Source: Gammaproteobacteria bacterium (GTDB lineage Bacteria; Pseudomonadota; Gammaproteobacteria; SZUA-229). Taken from it: 13,796 bases of DNA. The notes under the pieces are model-generated. The model did no database searches, was not told the DNA's origin, and saw only the letters and a list, made by a program, of their open reading frames with translations. A program made the translations under genes and the position numbers. This document shows positions 5,946 to 13,796 of the stretch, one piece after another. The stretch spans positions 1 to 13,796 of the forward strand of contig JAQICG010000088.1 of the NCBI GenBank assembly GCA_027858635.1, read 5' to 3'. Position 1 is the stretch's first letter; every line of letters begins with the position of its first letter.

Positions 5946-8900
5946 TTATTTCACCGAACCTAATAATTCATTGATGTTCTTCATCAGCTCTTCTTCCTGG
6001 AAGGGCTTACCGAGATACTGATTGACGCCGATTTTTTTAGCTCTCTCTTTATGTTTGATACCAGTACGTGATGTAATCATAATAATCGGAATCTCACTCA
6101 GCTTGTCTTCATTACGCATATAGGTTGCCAGCTCGAAACCGTCCATTTTTGGCATCTCGATGTCCAGTAACATCAGATCCGGCACCTCTTCCTGCAATTT
6201 GTTAGTAGCATCAACACCATCGGTAGCCAGAATCACTTTCATATTATGACGTTCGAGTATTCTTGCTGTTACCTTACGAATGGTAATAGAGTCATCCACC
6301 ACCATAATAGTCGGCTCGGTTTCTACAGCCACCGCTTCAACAGGCGCTTCTGTCACCACCTCTTTGAACAGACTCTCACCGATAACCAGCGCCGACATTT
6401 CCAGAATCAGAACCACCCGACCATCTGCCAGAATGGTTGCACCGGCGATGCCGCGCACTGCGCTAATCTGCATGCCTACCGGTTTAATCACGATTTCACG
6501 ACGACCCAGTAAATCATCGACATGTAATGCGTAATGCTGATCGCCTACATGTACCAGCAATACTGGATACAATTGGCCTTCCTCAGCATAGTTCTGCTGA
6601 TGCCCTGTTAGCATGAAGCCCAGATGTTTCAGTTCATAATTAACATTGTTAAATGTATATTCCAGATCACCGCTATCATAAAAGCCCTGCAACTCAGTGC
6701 CTGTAATTCGCACTACCCCTTCAATACTGGCTAGCGGTACGGCGTAAATGTCATCGCCGGTACTAACCAGTAGTGCCTGATTAATTGCCAGCGTTAATGG
6801 CAGACGGACCTTAAAACTAGAACCCTTACCACGCTCGGTATCAATTTCAAGCACGCCCCCAAGCTGTTTAATTTCACTGTCCACGACATCCATGCCAACA
6901 CCGCGACCGGCAACCTGCGTTACTTCCTCGGCGGTACTGAAGCCGCTCTTGAGAATAAACTGCAAGACGTCATAATTGTTCAGTTCGTTGTCTTCTGCCA
7001 GCAAGCCCTGCTTAATGGCTTTTTTTCGAATGGCATCCGCATTAATACCTGAGCCGTCATCTTCAACTTTTACAACAACCGAAGCCCCCTGACGCCCTAC
7101 TAAGATTTTAATATTGCCGGTCTCGGCCTTGCCCGCAATCAGTCGATCTTGCGGTAACTCAATGCCGTGCGCGACGGCGTTACGCAACATGTGCTCCAGT
7201 GGTGCAATCACACGATCAAGAACGGTGCGATCCAGCTCCTCTTCTTCGCCGATGATTTCAACGTTTATCTCTTTGCCCATCTCTCTGGCAGTCTGACGAA
7301 CGATGCGACGCAAGCGTGTTGACATACCGCCAAAACGAACCATGCGGGTGCGCATCAAACCTTCCTGCAGATCGGTACTAATGCGTGACTCCTGTAGCAA
7401 CAGCGTTTCTGCATCACCAACAATGTCCGACAGGATATTTTTAATACTGTCTACGTCACTGGCCGTCTCCGACAGACTTCGTGCCAGCTGCTGTAAGGTG
7501 GAGTAACGATCCATCTCCAGTGGGTCAAAGTTCTCATCATAATCGTCCGCTTCCTTTTCATAACTCGAACGAATTTGAATCTCAGTTTCGATTTCAAGTT
7601 TACGCAGTTGCTCTTTCAGTCGGATAACGGTCTGGTTTAATTCTTTGAGGTTATAGCCAACATCGGTAATCTGCTTGCCCATGCGAGCATGATGGATATT
7701 TACTTCACCTGCGTAATTCACCAGATTGTTGAGCAGATCAGCGCGCACACGTACCTGTTCCTGAGAGTCTTTGAAATTAACATCAGTAGCACGCTCACCC
7801 CAATGGGGTTTTTCTTCGCTACGGTCAGACTTTCTTCGTTTAAGCGCCTCTGCCTCGGCAACACCGGCTATGTCCTTACCGGCCTCAGGGTTCTGTGCCT
7901 GACTTTCCGGGCCTGGCATCTCTTCAATCAGCGGCTGCGCATTAGTCTCCTCACTCAGCAGATCATCAACCTCGACATCAAAGCGCTCAACACTGCGTTG
8001 CTCTACAACTTCTCCGCGCATAATCGCTTCGATTCGTTCAACGAGGTTACCGGATGCACTAATGGGTTGGCGCTGCTTAACTTTGCCCAGCATGTTATTG
8101 AGGGCATCGAGCGATTCGTGCAAAACGTCGAAAAATACTTTATTAGCTTCGATTTTGTGCTCGGAAAGCGCCAGAACCATTGACTCCAGAACATGAGTGA
8201 GATCACCGACTGGCACCAGAGACGCCATGCGAGCACCCCCTTTCAGGGTATGCATATGGCGTTGCAACTCAACAAGACTAGCCGCGTCCTCTTCATTTTC
8301 ATGAAGCTTGCTTAGAGTCCCCTCAAGATCCTCTAGCAGCTCCTCGGCCTCTTCCAGAAAGATGTCAATCAGATCATCATCGACATCCCCATAGGTATAC
8401 AGCGCTTCTGCTGGAGCGTGCTGCATCTGTTTTTCGGCAACTACTACCGACTCGGGATCGGCCTCAAACTGGGTGGGCATTATCTGTGCAGCTGATGGCT
8501 GCTGCAATTGCTGCTGCAACTCATCCTGCACAGCCTTACTCATCTTGTCCAGTAATGTTTTGTTTGTTTCCGGCAACTTGTTCGCTTTCAATTGCGTCAA
8601 CATTGCTTCAATCGTTGAAATGACCTCAGCGATAATTTCGACTACAGCATCGGGGACTAATCGACTGCTGGCATCCTGCCGTGCCACTGCATATATTTCA
8701 CTTACTCCGGCTATTTCGGCAATCGCTTCAATTTCTGCCGTGCGTGCACTGACAAACAGGGTGTGCAAAGCCCTGATCAGGTCATTACTCGCTTCCAGCC
8801 CTTGCTCGCCTAAATAATGTTTATTCAGAAGCTCTTTGATTATTTGTAGATGGCTGTTGCTCTCATCGTAATAAATCTGGAAGAGCATAGAGTCCATGTG

Positions 8901-10412
8901 CAAGCCCACGTTACTCTCAACTTCATCCTGCTCAGATGACTCATCAATTTCTATGACAAACCCGTCATCATCTTCATCATCCGGCAACGATTCTTCCAGA
9001 CGGATATTAAAATCATCCGTTTCTGGAATATCAAAATAATCATCTTCGCTGTCAGGTGCATCTGTCATTTTCAGCGATATCTCATCACTGTCAACGGGCG
9101 CGCTGAAAGTTGTTATTTCTTCAGCATCCATGTCATTGAGTGCGTCCAGGAACATCTCATCTTCAGCAGAAATATCACCACTGACCTGCATTACTTCGTC
9201 GGCACCGTAACCCTGCTCACTGCTGTAATTAGCAGGTGCTTCTATCGGCGACGACTGACTTTCTTCTGCGTCAGCCCCGGCCTGCTCATCTTCAATGGAT
9301 GCAGCTGCTTCAAGTGCCTCGACTGTTCGTCCCTCAGCCAAAGCTTCAGCCGCCGTCATTAACTGATATATATTCGAAATCGGTTCGCGATTACCGCGTA
9401 ATTGCTCTATCAATTGCGGCACCACGGCCAATACTTCGTCCAGCAACGTCAGCAACTCATCGGTCACTTCGACCTTCTTATCCAGAACGCGATTCAGCAG
9501 GTTTTCAATTTTCCAGGAAAATTCACCAATCAGCGCGGCGCCAATCAGACGCCCACTGCCTTTAAGCGTGTGAAAATTTCTGCGTATAACGGTTAACGAT
9601 TCTTCATCCTGATAATTCTGTTTCCACTTCGGCACATGCTCGTTCAGGGAGCCCATTACTTCATCGGCTTCCTCAATAAATATTTCGACAATTTCTTCAT
9701 CCGCATCTTCACTCAGAATTTCATATTCCTCGTGTTCCGTAGCGGCGACCTTCAAGCTCTCGACCGGCTCTGTTGCCGCTGGCAGCTCGGGTTCCGGTTC
9801 TGGCTCAAGTTCTGGTGCGGGTTCGAGCTCGGGTTCCCACTCAAGCTCAAGTGCAGGCTCGGGATCCGGTTCAGGTTCGGATTTCGGCGTTGTCGTCTGC
9901 AGTTCTAATTCATGTTCTGCCGGCGCTGTAATTTCCAGTGCCACTTCAGGCTCGTCGTTGTCATCTGTAATGGCAACGGATTCGGCGATCTCTTCTTCAA
10001 TATCGTCCATGTCTTCAGCGGGCGGCTCACCATATTGTTTGATAATCCCGTTTAAATCAGCCTGCGCGCGTTCACCGGTCAGCAAGCCCTGGTCTACGCT
10101 CGGGCGACCTTCTGATAAGGCCTCAAAATAATACTCGACAGAGGTTACTACATCAGCGAGGGTATCCTGCTCTTGACCATCCGGCTGACGATGATGTGTT
10201 TGCAAAGCAACACGCACATATTCCATCAAGTTCGATATCAACTTTTCAATACGCTCTGCGGATAACATCATGGCGACGCCGCGAACCTCTTCCAGTCGCT
10301 GCACGACGGTTGCCAGATGACTTTCATCACTGCTGCCATTAGCATAAGCAAGTATCGCTTCCTTGGCTTCTACAAAGTTCTTATGACCTTCTTCAATGAC
10401 TGTAGCCAGCAC
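5946..10412 (-). CDS. chpA: ChpA-type hybrid histidine kinase, C-terminal and main part (separated from its N-terminus by an in-frame stop)
   Basis: This CheA-like kinase of the type IV pilus chemosensory system autophosphorylates on Hpt histidines and passes phosphate to its own or partner receivers. Residues are numbered from the GTG at 10412. Hpt with HTLKGSGR (H281); degenerate Hpt-like HTLFVSART (H550); Hpt with HTLKGGAR (H721); dimerisation helices 890-1040; HATPase with HMLRNAVAHG (1074-1083), DDGSGI (1118-1123), GRGVGMDVV (1169-1177) and GKGSSF (1195-1200); CheW domain about 1207-1345; receiver 1368-1488 with DD 1373-1374, phospho-acceptor D1417, T1447 and K1469. A Pro-Glu linker lies at 178-211. 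The frame is open upstream to 10496, where it meets the TAA ending the N-terminal part. The GTG start is only nominal: it has no proper ribosome site, and 28 upstream codons also read as ChpA protein. Whether this part is translated is uncertain. Confidence 0.9.
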   Translation of the reverse strand: MLATVIEEGHKNFVEAKEAILAYANGSSDESHLATVVQRLEEVRGVAMMLSAERIEKLISNLMEYVRVALQTHHRQPDGQEQDTLADVVTSVEYYFEALSEGRPSVDQGLLTGERAQADLNGIIKQYGEPPAEDMDDIEEEIAESVAITDDNDEPEVALEITAPAEHELELQTTTPKSEPEPDPEPALELEWEPELEPAPELEPEPEPELPAATEPVESLKVAATEHEEYEILSEDADEEIVEIFIEEADEVMGSLNEHVPKWKQNYQDEESLTVIRRNFHTLKGSGRLIGAALIGEFSWKIENLLNRVLDKKVEVTDELLTLLDEVLAVVPQLIEQLRGNREPISNIYQLMTAAEALAEGRTVEALEAAASIEDEQAGADAEESQSSPIEAPANYSSEQGYGADEVMQVSGDISAEDEMFLDALNDMDAEEITTFSAPVDSDEISLKMTDAPDSEDDYFDIPETDDFNIRLEESLPDDEDDDGFVIEIDESSEQDEVESNVGLHMDSMLFQIYYDESNSHLQIIKELLNKHYLGEQGLEASNDLIRALHTLFVSARTAEIEAIAEIAGVSEIYAVARQDASSRLVPDAVVEIIAEVISTIEAMLTQLKANKLPETNKTLLDKMSKAVQDELQQQLQQPSAAQIMPTQFEADPESVVVAEKQMQHAPAEALYTYGDVDDDLIDIFLEEAEELLEDLEGTLSKLHENEEDAASLVELQRHMHTLKGGARMASLVPVGDLTHVLESMVLALSEHKIEANKVFFDVLHESLDALNNMLGKVKQRQPISASGNLVERIEAIMRGEVVEQRSVERFDVEVDDLLSEETNAQPLIEEMPGPESQAQNPEAGKDIAGVAEAEALKRRKSDRSEEKPHWGERATDVNFKDSQEQVRVRADLLNNLVNYAGEVNIHHARMGKQITDVGYNLKELNQTVIRLKEQLRKLEIETEIQIRSSYEKEADDYDENFDPLEMDRYSTLQQLARSLSETASDVDSIKNILSDIVGDAETLLLQESRISTDLQEGLMRTRMVRFGGMSTRLRRIVRQTAREMGKEINVEIIGEEEELDRTVLDRVIAPLEHMLRNAVAHGIELPQDRLIAGKAETGNIKILVGRQGASVVVKVEDDGSGINADAIRKKAIKQGLLAEDNELNNYDVLQFILKSGFSTAEEVTQVAGRGVGMDVVDSEIKQLGGVLEIDTERGKGSSFKVRLPLTLAINQALLVSTGDDIYAVPLASIEGVVRITGTELQGFYDSGDLEYTFNNVNYELKHLGFMLTGHQQNYAEEGQLYPVLLVHVGDQHYALHVDDLLGRREIVIKPVGMQISAVRGIAGATILADGRVVLILEMSALVIGESLFKEVVTEAPVEAVAVETEPTIMVVDDSITIRKVTARILERHNMKVILATDGVDATNKLQEEVPDLMLLDIEMPKMDGFELATYMRNEDKLSEIPIIMITSRTGIKHKERAKKIGVNQYLGKPFQEEELMKNINELLGSVK
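9780..9881 (-). repeat. Pro-Glu low-complexity repeat in the chpA linker
   Basis: The coding strand repeats degenerate Glu-Pro and Glu-Leu units over about 34 codons (residues 178-211 of the main chpA part), visible on the + strand as repeated ggttc and agctc units. It separates the N-terminal helical region from the first canonical Hpt domain and probably acts as an extended, charged spacer. Such tracts vary in length between strains through slippage or recombination. Confidence 0.7.
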
Positions 10413-10496
10413 TTTCCGATATTCTGAACTGGGAATAATGCGCTCGTCATTGTCTTCAGTAACCAGACCTGATTTCCCGGCAATGTAATCATCAAG

Positions 10497-11735
10497 TTAA
10501 GACTCGTCCGCCAGCAGCGCACCGGCAATTTCCAGCACCCGCTGTTCCGAAGCTTCCGATTCACCAGCGATAATTCTTTCCAGCTCAAAACGTTGATCCA
10601 GTACGTTTTGTCGGGTTGATCCAAAACCCAGCATGCCATACGTATCCGCAATTTTTTCGACTTGCTTAACGACGGTTGATAATTGCTCGACATCTTTATC
10701 GCTACTTTGCATAAAGATTTCCAGCGTATCTTTGACCGTAGCCAGGTCTTCTCTGATGCCCTGTGAAACGGTATCAAATAGCTCTGCATTAATGCCGCCC
10801 ATGCTGGCGCTAACCTGTTCTGCAGACGACTTATCTGACAGCAGCTCTTCAAGTTTATAAGCCTGTTTGATTTTGCTTACGCGCGAACCCGTCGAACGAC
10901 TGCTGCCCACGTAGTAGAGAATATTCTTCAGGAGCTCGTGAGACATTTGATCAATGAACTTGTCTTCACCGACATCGACCAGTAATTTAATCTGCCGATC
11001 AATGGCACCCAACAAACCTTTTACCGCAATATTGCTCTGTAGCTCCTCGTCATCTTCAATGGCTTCCAGCAATGCGCTGGCTATCATCCAGAAACGCTTG
11101 ACCGTCTCATCGGCGGTTACCTTCTGCAACGCGACGAGTACGGCCTGGGCGCGTTTAAGACCGGCGCTGTATTTATTGTTTCGAAGTATATCCAGCAGGC
11201 CAAGCTGGTAATGGGTGCGTAAACGTTTGGCTTCCTGGGTAAGTTTTCCCGGCTCGATCGCTGTCGCATCAAGACCCAGCTCTTCGATATCCACCGCGTT
11301 AATATCCGGCATGAAAAGTACGCTTTCAGATAGCAGTTTTTCCTTGCGCACCGCCCGCATATCATTCATCAACGGCATCAGGACGATAGGCGCATCCTGA
11401 TTCCCGGCCTGTAGCCCTTCCAGGTAATCGGGTAATTGCAGCATCGCTCGCATCAGCACATCATAGACATCCTCTGATTTTTCGATACGGCCTTCAAGCT
11501 GGGCTCTGGCGGTCTGCTCCATCTCTTCAGCCAACATTGCCGCGCCGTACACTTCCACCATCTGCAGAGTGCCATACACCAGACGCAGGTGTTCGATACA
11601 CTGCTCCAGTGCCGCAGTGTTTGCATTATCCTCGATATAGTCGGACAGTGAAGTCTGGGCGTCGTGCAGAACAGCATCTAACTGTTTCTTTACCCAGCTC
11701 AGAGAATTGTATTGTACTGTGCCTTCCAGTTTCAT
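10497..11735 (-). CDS. chpA: ChpA N-terminal part, ending at a premature in-frame TAA
   Basis: These 412 residues correspond to the N-terminal helical region of ChpA, a pseudo-Hpt type module known from the P. aeruginosa protein. Recognisable stretches are YGTLQMVEVYGAAMLAEEME (54-73), QLPDYLEGLQ (100-109), KEKLLSESVLFMPD (131-144) and IADTYGMLGFG (362-372). I chose the ATG at 11735 rather than the TTG two codons earlier because GGTGA lies 7 nt upstream. The TAA at 10499-10497 is in exactly the same frame as the downstream kinase part, with no base inserted or lost; reading through it gives LDDYIAGKSG and onward into the main part. The whole unit would be 1929 codons including the stop, shorter than P. 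aeruginosa ChpA (about 2470 aa). pilJ ends 60 bp upstream. Most likely this is a nonsense-interrupted gene or a sequence error; a genuine split is less likely. Confidence 0.85.
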   Translation of the reverse strand: MKLEGTVQYNSLSWVKKQLDAVLHDAQTSLSDYIEDNANTAALEQCIEHLRLVYGTLQMVEVYGAAMLAEEMEQTARAQLEGRIEKSEDVYDVLMRAMLQLPDYLEGLQAGNQDAPIVLMPLMNDMRAVRKEKLLSESVLFMPDINAVDIEELGLDATAIEPGKLTQEAKRLRTHYQLGLLDILRNNKYSAGLKRAQAVLVALQKVTADETVKRFWMIASALLEAIEDDEELQSNIAVKGLLGAIDRQIKLLVDVGEDKFIDQMSHELLKNILYYVGSSRSTGSRVSKIKQAYKLEELLSDKSSAEQVSASMGGINAELFDTVSQGIREDLATVKDTLEIFMQSSDKDVEQLSTVVKQVEKIADTYGMLGFGSTRQNVLDQRFELERIIAGESEASEQRVLEIAGALLADES

Positions 11736-11795
11736 TATCAAATCACCATCCCACGCTTACCCGCCTTTGCACTGTATAAGTAACTGCGAAATTGT

Positions 11796-13796
11796 TTAGG
11801 CCTGGTGCTCAAGCACAACTGTTTCAACATTACCATCTTCAACCGATGGCAACTTAAAGCCGGATACTGAACGCCGCAGTTCGCTCGACAATACATTCAG
11901 CGTATCCAGCGAGGCGGAGGTTTCCTCGCTACCTTCTGATGTTTGCAGAGTAATTTCCTGAATAATATTCATGGTCTTTGATACGTTCGAGGCAACGTCC
12001 AACTGTTTTTGCGTCGCATCAGAAATCGTCTGAATTCGTTTTGAAAGTTGCAAGGATACATCCTCAATTTCCTTCAGCGCGACACCCGCATCCTCAGCCA
12101 TCTCAGCCCCGCTAACCACACCTGCGGTACTGATTTCCATTGATTTCACTGCTTCATTGGTATCTGCCTGAATGGTATTAACCAGGCCTTCAATCTGCTT
12201 GGTCGCATTACCCGCACGTTCCGCCAGTCGCTGCACCTCATCCGCAACCACCGCAAAACCACGCCCTGCATCGCCTGCGGTCGAAGCCTGAATCGCTGCG
12301 TTCAAGGCAAGAATATTGGTTTGATCCGCAATTTCAGTAATCAGCCCCACGATGTCGCCAATTTCCTGGGAAGATTCACCGAGTCGTTTAATACGTTTTG
12401 ATGTTTCCTGAATCTGCTCACGAATCTTATCCATGCTGCTAATGGTGCTGTGCACCACACCCGCACCTTTCTGCGCAATAGCTAACGACTGCTGCGCTAC
12501 GTTGGCTGAATCCTGCGCGTCTTTGGTTACATGCTCCATTGATTCAGCCATATCGCTCATCGCAGCACTGGCTGAGGCAATTTCCCGTGCCTGTCGCGTC
12601 GAAGCCTGCGCCAGCCCGGACGCCGTCGCCTGTGTTTTTTCCGTTGATGAAGAGACCTCTACGGCGGTGGAGTTAATGGTTGTTACCAGTGACCGCAAGG
12701 CATCAATAGTAAAATTCACCGAATCGGCAATCGCACCGGTAATTTCTTCTGTCACCGTGGCATGTGCGGTCAAATCACCGTCTGCCAGGCTGGCCATTTC
12801 ATCCAGTAAGCGCAGAATAGCGCGCTGATTACGACGGTTATTTTCCAGCGCCGACTCCTCACGTTTGCGCGCTTCTTTCAGCAGTAACCAGCCCAGGAAA
12901 ATAATCAGAATGACTGCAACACCGCCAAAACCAACACCCAGCAGCTGAACTTCGTCCAGCGCTTCACCCTGATCAGAGATTTGCTGATCAAGACTCTGGA
13001 GATCGTTTAACAGAACCTGACTATCGCCGCTGATTTCACTGGCCGCATCCTTAATCTCAAACAAATCCGGCGACAGATCCAGAATACCTGCACTATTGTC
13101 ACCGACCACCGCAATTAGCATGGCAAATTCGCGCAACTTAGCTACTGCTTCTTTGTCAGTAACTGCCTCTATTCCCAGTGCCTTTGAGCCTTTTAAAAGC
13201 CCCTCCAGCACCCGACCGAATAACGCTGCATCCCTGCCAAAACGATCCGCTGCCGCGGCCGCGGCCTCGCCGCCGGTAAGAACATTATTAAGATTATTCT
13301 TGATACGCTGAGAGAGCATCATCTGACGACTGGCCAGATAGATTTGCCGGCTTGATGCATTCTTCCGCATCAAAATACCCACCACTTCATCAGAATAGGT
13401 CAACATTTGAGGAGTGAAGCTGACAATTATCTGATACAGCTCACGCACTTCTGAAATCGTCTCTTTACCGCCCAGAATGATACTGCTATTTTTTTTATAA
13501 GTACTCCAGCTCGTTTCCACCTCCGTCAGTGCCGAAGACAAATTCGATGATAATGGAGGCGCTTCGGCACCGCCTCGACGGTACAGGGATAAGATATTAT
13601 CAAAGCGCGTCATACCTTTAGACAGCGCTTCAAAATCCGCTTCATTGCCTGATGAAGCACCGATGGCAAAGTTGGCCATTCGCTGCGAAAGCAGTAACTG
13701 CTCTGCGGACTTTCTTAGTTGTTTTTGTTTTTCGGCGCGTTTATAAGCGACATAAACCAAACTCACCAGCTTGAAATGTATCATCAGACCCAGGAT
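11796..13796 (-). CDS. pilJ: PilJ, type IV pilus methyl-accepting chemoreceptor (N-terminus outside window)
   Basis: PilJ is the inner-membrane receptor of the Pil-Chp pathway, thought to respond to pilus or surface signals and to control ChpA. The frame is open through the right window edge; an ATG at 13784 falls inside what looks like the first membrane helix (ILGLMIHFKLVSLVYVAY), so the true start is beyond the window. Numbered from that ATG: a periplasmic region with two PilJ-type sensor modules marked LLSQRMANF (31-39) and LSQRIKNN (157-164); second membrane segment about 280-303; HAMP-like region 304-360; coiled-coil signalling domain with the strongly conserved hairpin tip IADQTNILALNAAIQ (485-499) and GDAGRGFAVVADEVQRLAER (504-523). 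The C-terminus ends LEHQA and has no NWETF-type tether for CheR. No pilK follows; chpA starts after 60 bp. Confidence 0.92.
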   Translation of the reverse strand: MLGLMIHFKLVSLVYVAYKRAEKQKQLRKSAEQLLLSQRMANFAIGASSGNEADFEALSKGMTRFDNILSLYRRGGAEAPPLSSNLSSALTEVETSWSTYKKNSSIILGGKETISEVRELYQIIVSFTPQMLTYSDEVVGILMRKNASSRQIYLASRQMMLSQRIKNNLNNVLTGGEAAAAAADRFGRDAALFGRVLEGLLKGSKALGIEAVTDKEAVAKLREFAMLIAVVGDNSAGILDLSPDLFEIKDAASEISGDSQVLLNDLQSLDQQISDQGEALDEVQLLGVGFGGVAVILIIFLGWLLLKEARKREESALENNRRNQRAILRLLDEMASLADGDLTAHATVTEEITGAIADSVNFTIDALRSLVTTINSTAVEVSSSTEKTQATASGLAQASTRQAREIASASAAMSDMAESMEHVTKDAQDSANVAQQSLAIAQKGAGVVHSTISSMDKIREQIQETSKRIKRLGESSQEIGDIVGLITEIADQTNILALNAAIQASTAGDAGRGFAVVADEVQRLAERAGNATKQIEGLVNTIQADTNEAVKSMEISTAGVVSGAEMAEDAGVALKEIEDVSLQLSKRIQTISDATQKQLDVASNVSKTMNIIQEITLQTSEGSEETSASLDTLNVLSSELRRSVSGFKLPSVEDGNVETVVLEHQA

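Noticed and set aside
10412..10430. GTG at 10412 as a true independent start for the kinase part
   Set aside because: There is no properly spaced ribosome site, and the 28 codons upstream read as continuous ChpA-like protein, so it is only the first conventional start after the stop.
10370..10852. 160-aa open frame on the - strand across the chpA break, as evidence of a frameshift
   Set aside because: Its sequence is not ChpA-like, whereas the chpA frame itself continues unchanged after the TAA. A stop codon, not a frameshift, explains the break.
1..13796. CRISPR array, prophage, defence island or biosynthetic cluster
   Set aside because: No regularly spaced repeats, no transposase, integrase, nuclease or toxin genes; all long genes belong to known housekeeping or pilus chemosensory families.

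Overview
The window looks like a piece of gammaproteobacterial chromosome. The protein sequences resemble pseudomonad and marine Cellvibrionales-type homologues, and the layout recalls a Pseudomonas-like type IV pilus chemosensory (Pil-Chp) cluster lying near rsmE and ahcY-metF. The order assignment is an inference from remembered families; no search was run. Gene density is high and there is no phage, IS transposase, tRNA, rRNA or CRISPR array.

Left part, + strand. The 3' end of dnaG (primase) enters from the left edge. A 343-bp gap follows, containing a long hairpin and two tandem sigma70-type promoter candidates, and then the activated-methyl-cycle block. metK makes S-adenosylmethionine (SAM). 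An S-adenosylhomocysteine (SAH) riboswitch sits in the 102-bp metK-ahcY gap and controls ahcY, which hydrolyses SAH. A strong intrinsic terminator ends ahcY. A roughly 160-bp inverted-repeat element resembling a miniature transposable element (MITE) separates it from metF, which supplies the methyl group of 5-methyl-THF. rsmE, a SAM-dependent 16S rRNA methyltransferase, follows metF closely. SAM synthesis, SAH removal, methyl supply and one SAM consumer are therefore adjacent.

Right part, - strand, convergent with the first block (24 bp between rsmE and chpC). Read from the right edge: pilJ (type IV pilus chemoreceptor, N-terminus beyond the window), chpA (very large CheA-type hybrid kinase with Hpt, HATPase, CheW and receiver domains), then chpC (CheW-like adaptor). 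PilJ senses, the adaptor couples, and ChpA autophosphorylates and passes phosphate on to the pilus regulators, which probably lie upstream outside the window. The pilK (CheR-like) and chpB (CheB-like) genes found between these genes in Pseudomonas are absent here.

Main points of interest: (1) chpA is broken by a single in-frame TAA with intact coding sense on both sides; (2) the SAH aptamer has a clearly readable translational ON-switch architecture, with a perfect -10 box overlapping the metK stop codon just upstream; (3) the inverted-repeat element between ahcY and metF is flanked by a 6-bp direct repeat; (4) dnaG is followed by metK rather than rpoD.
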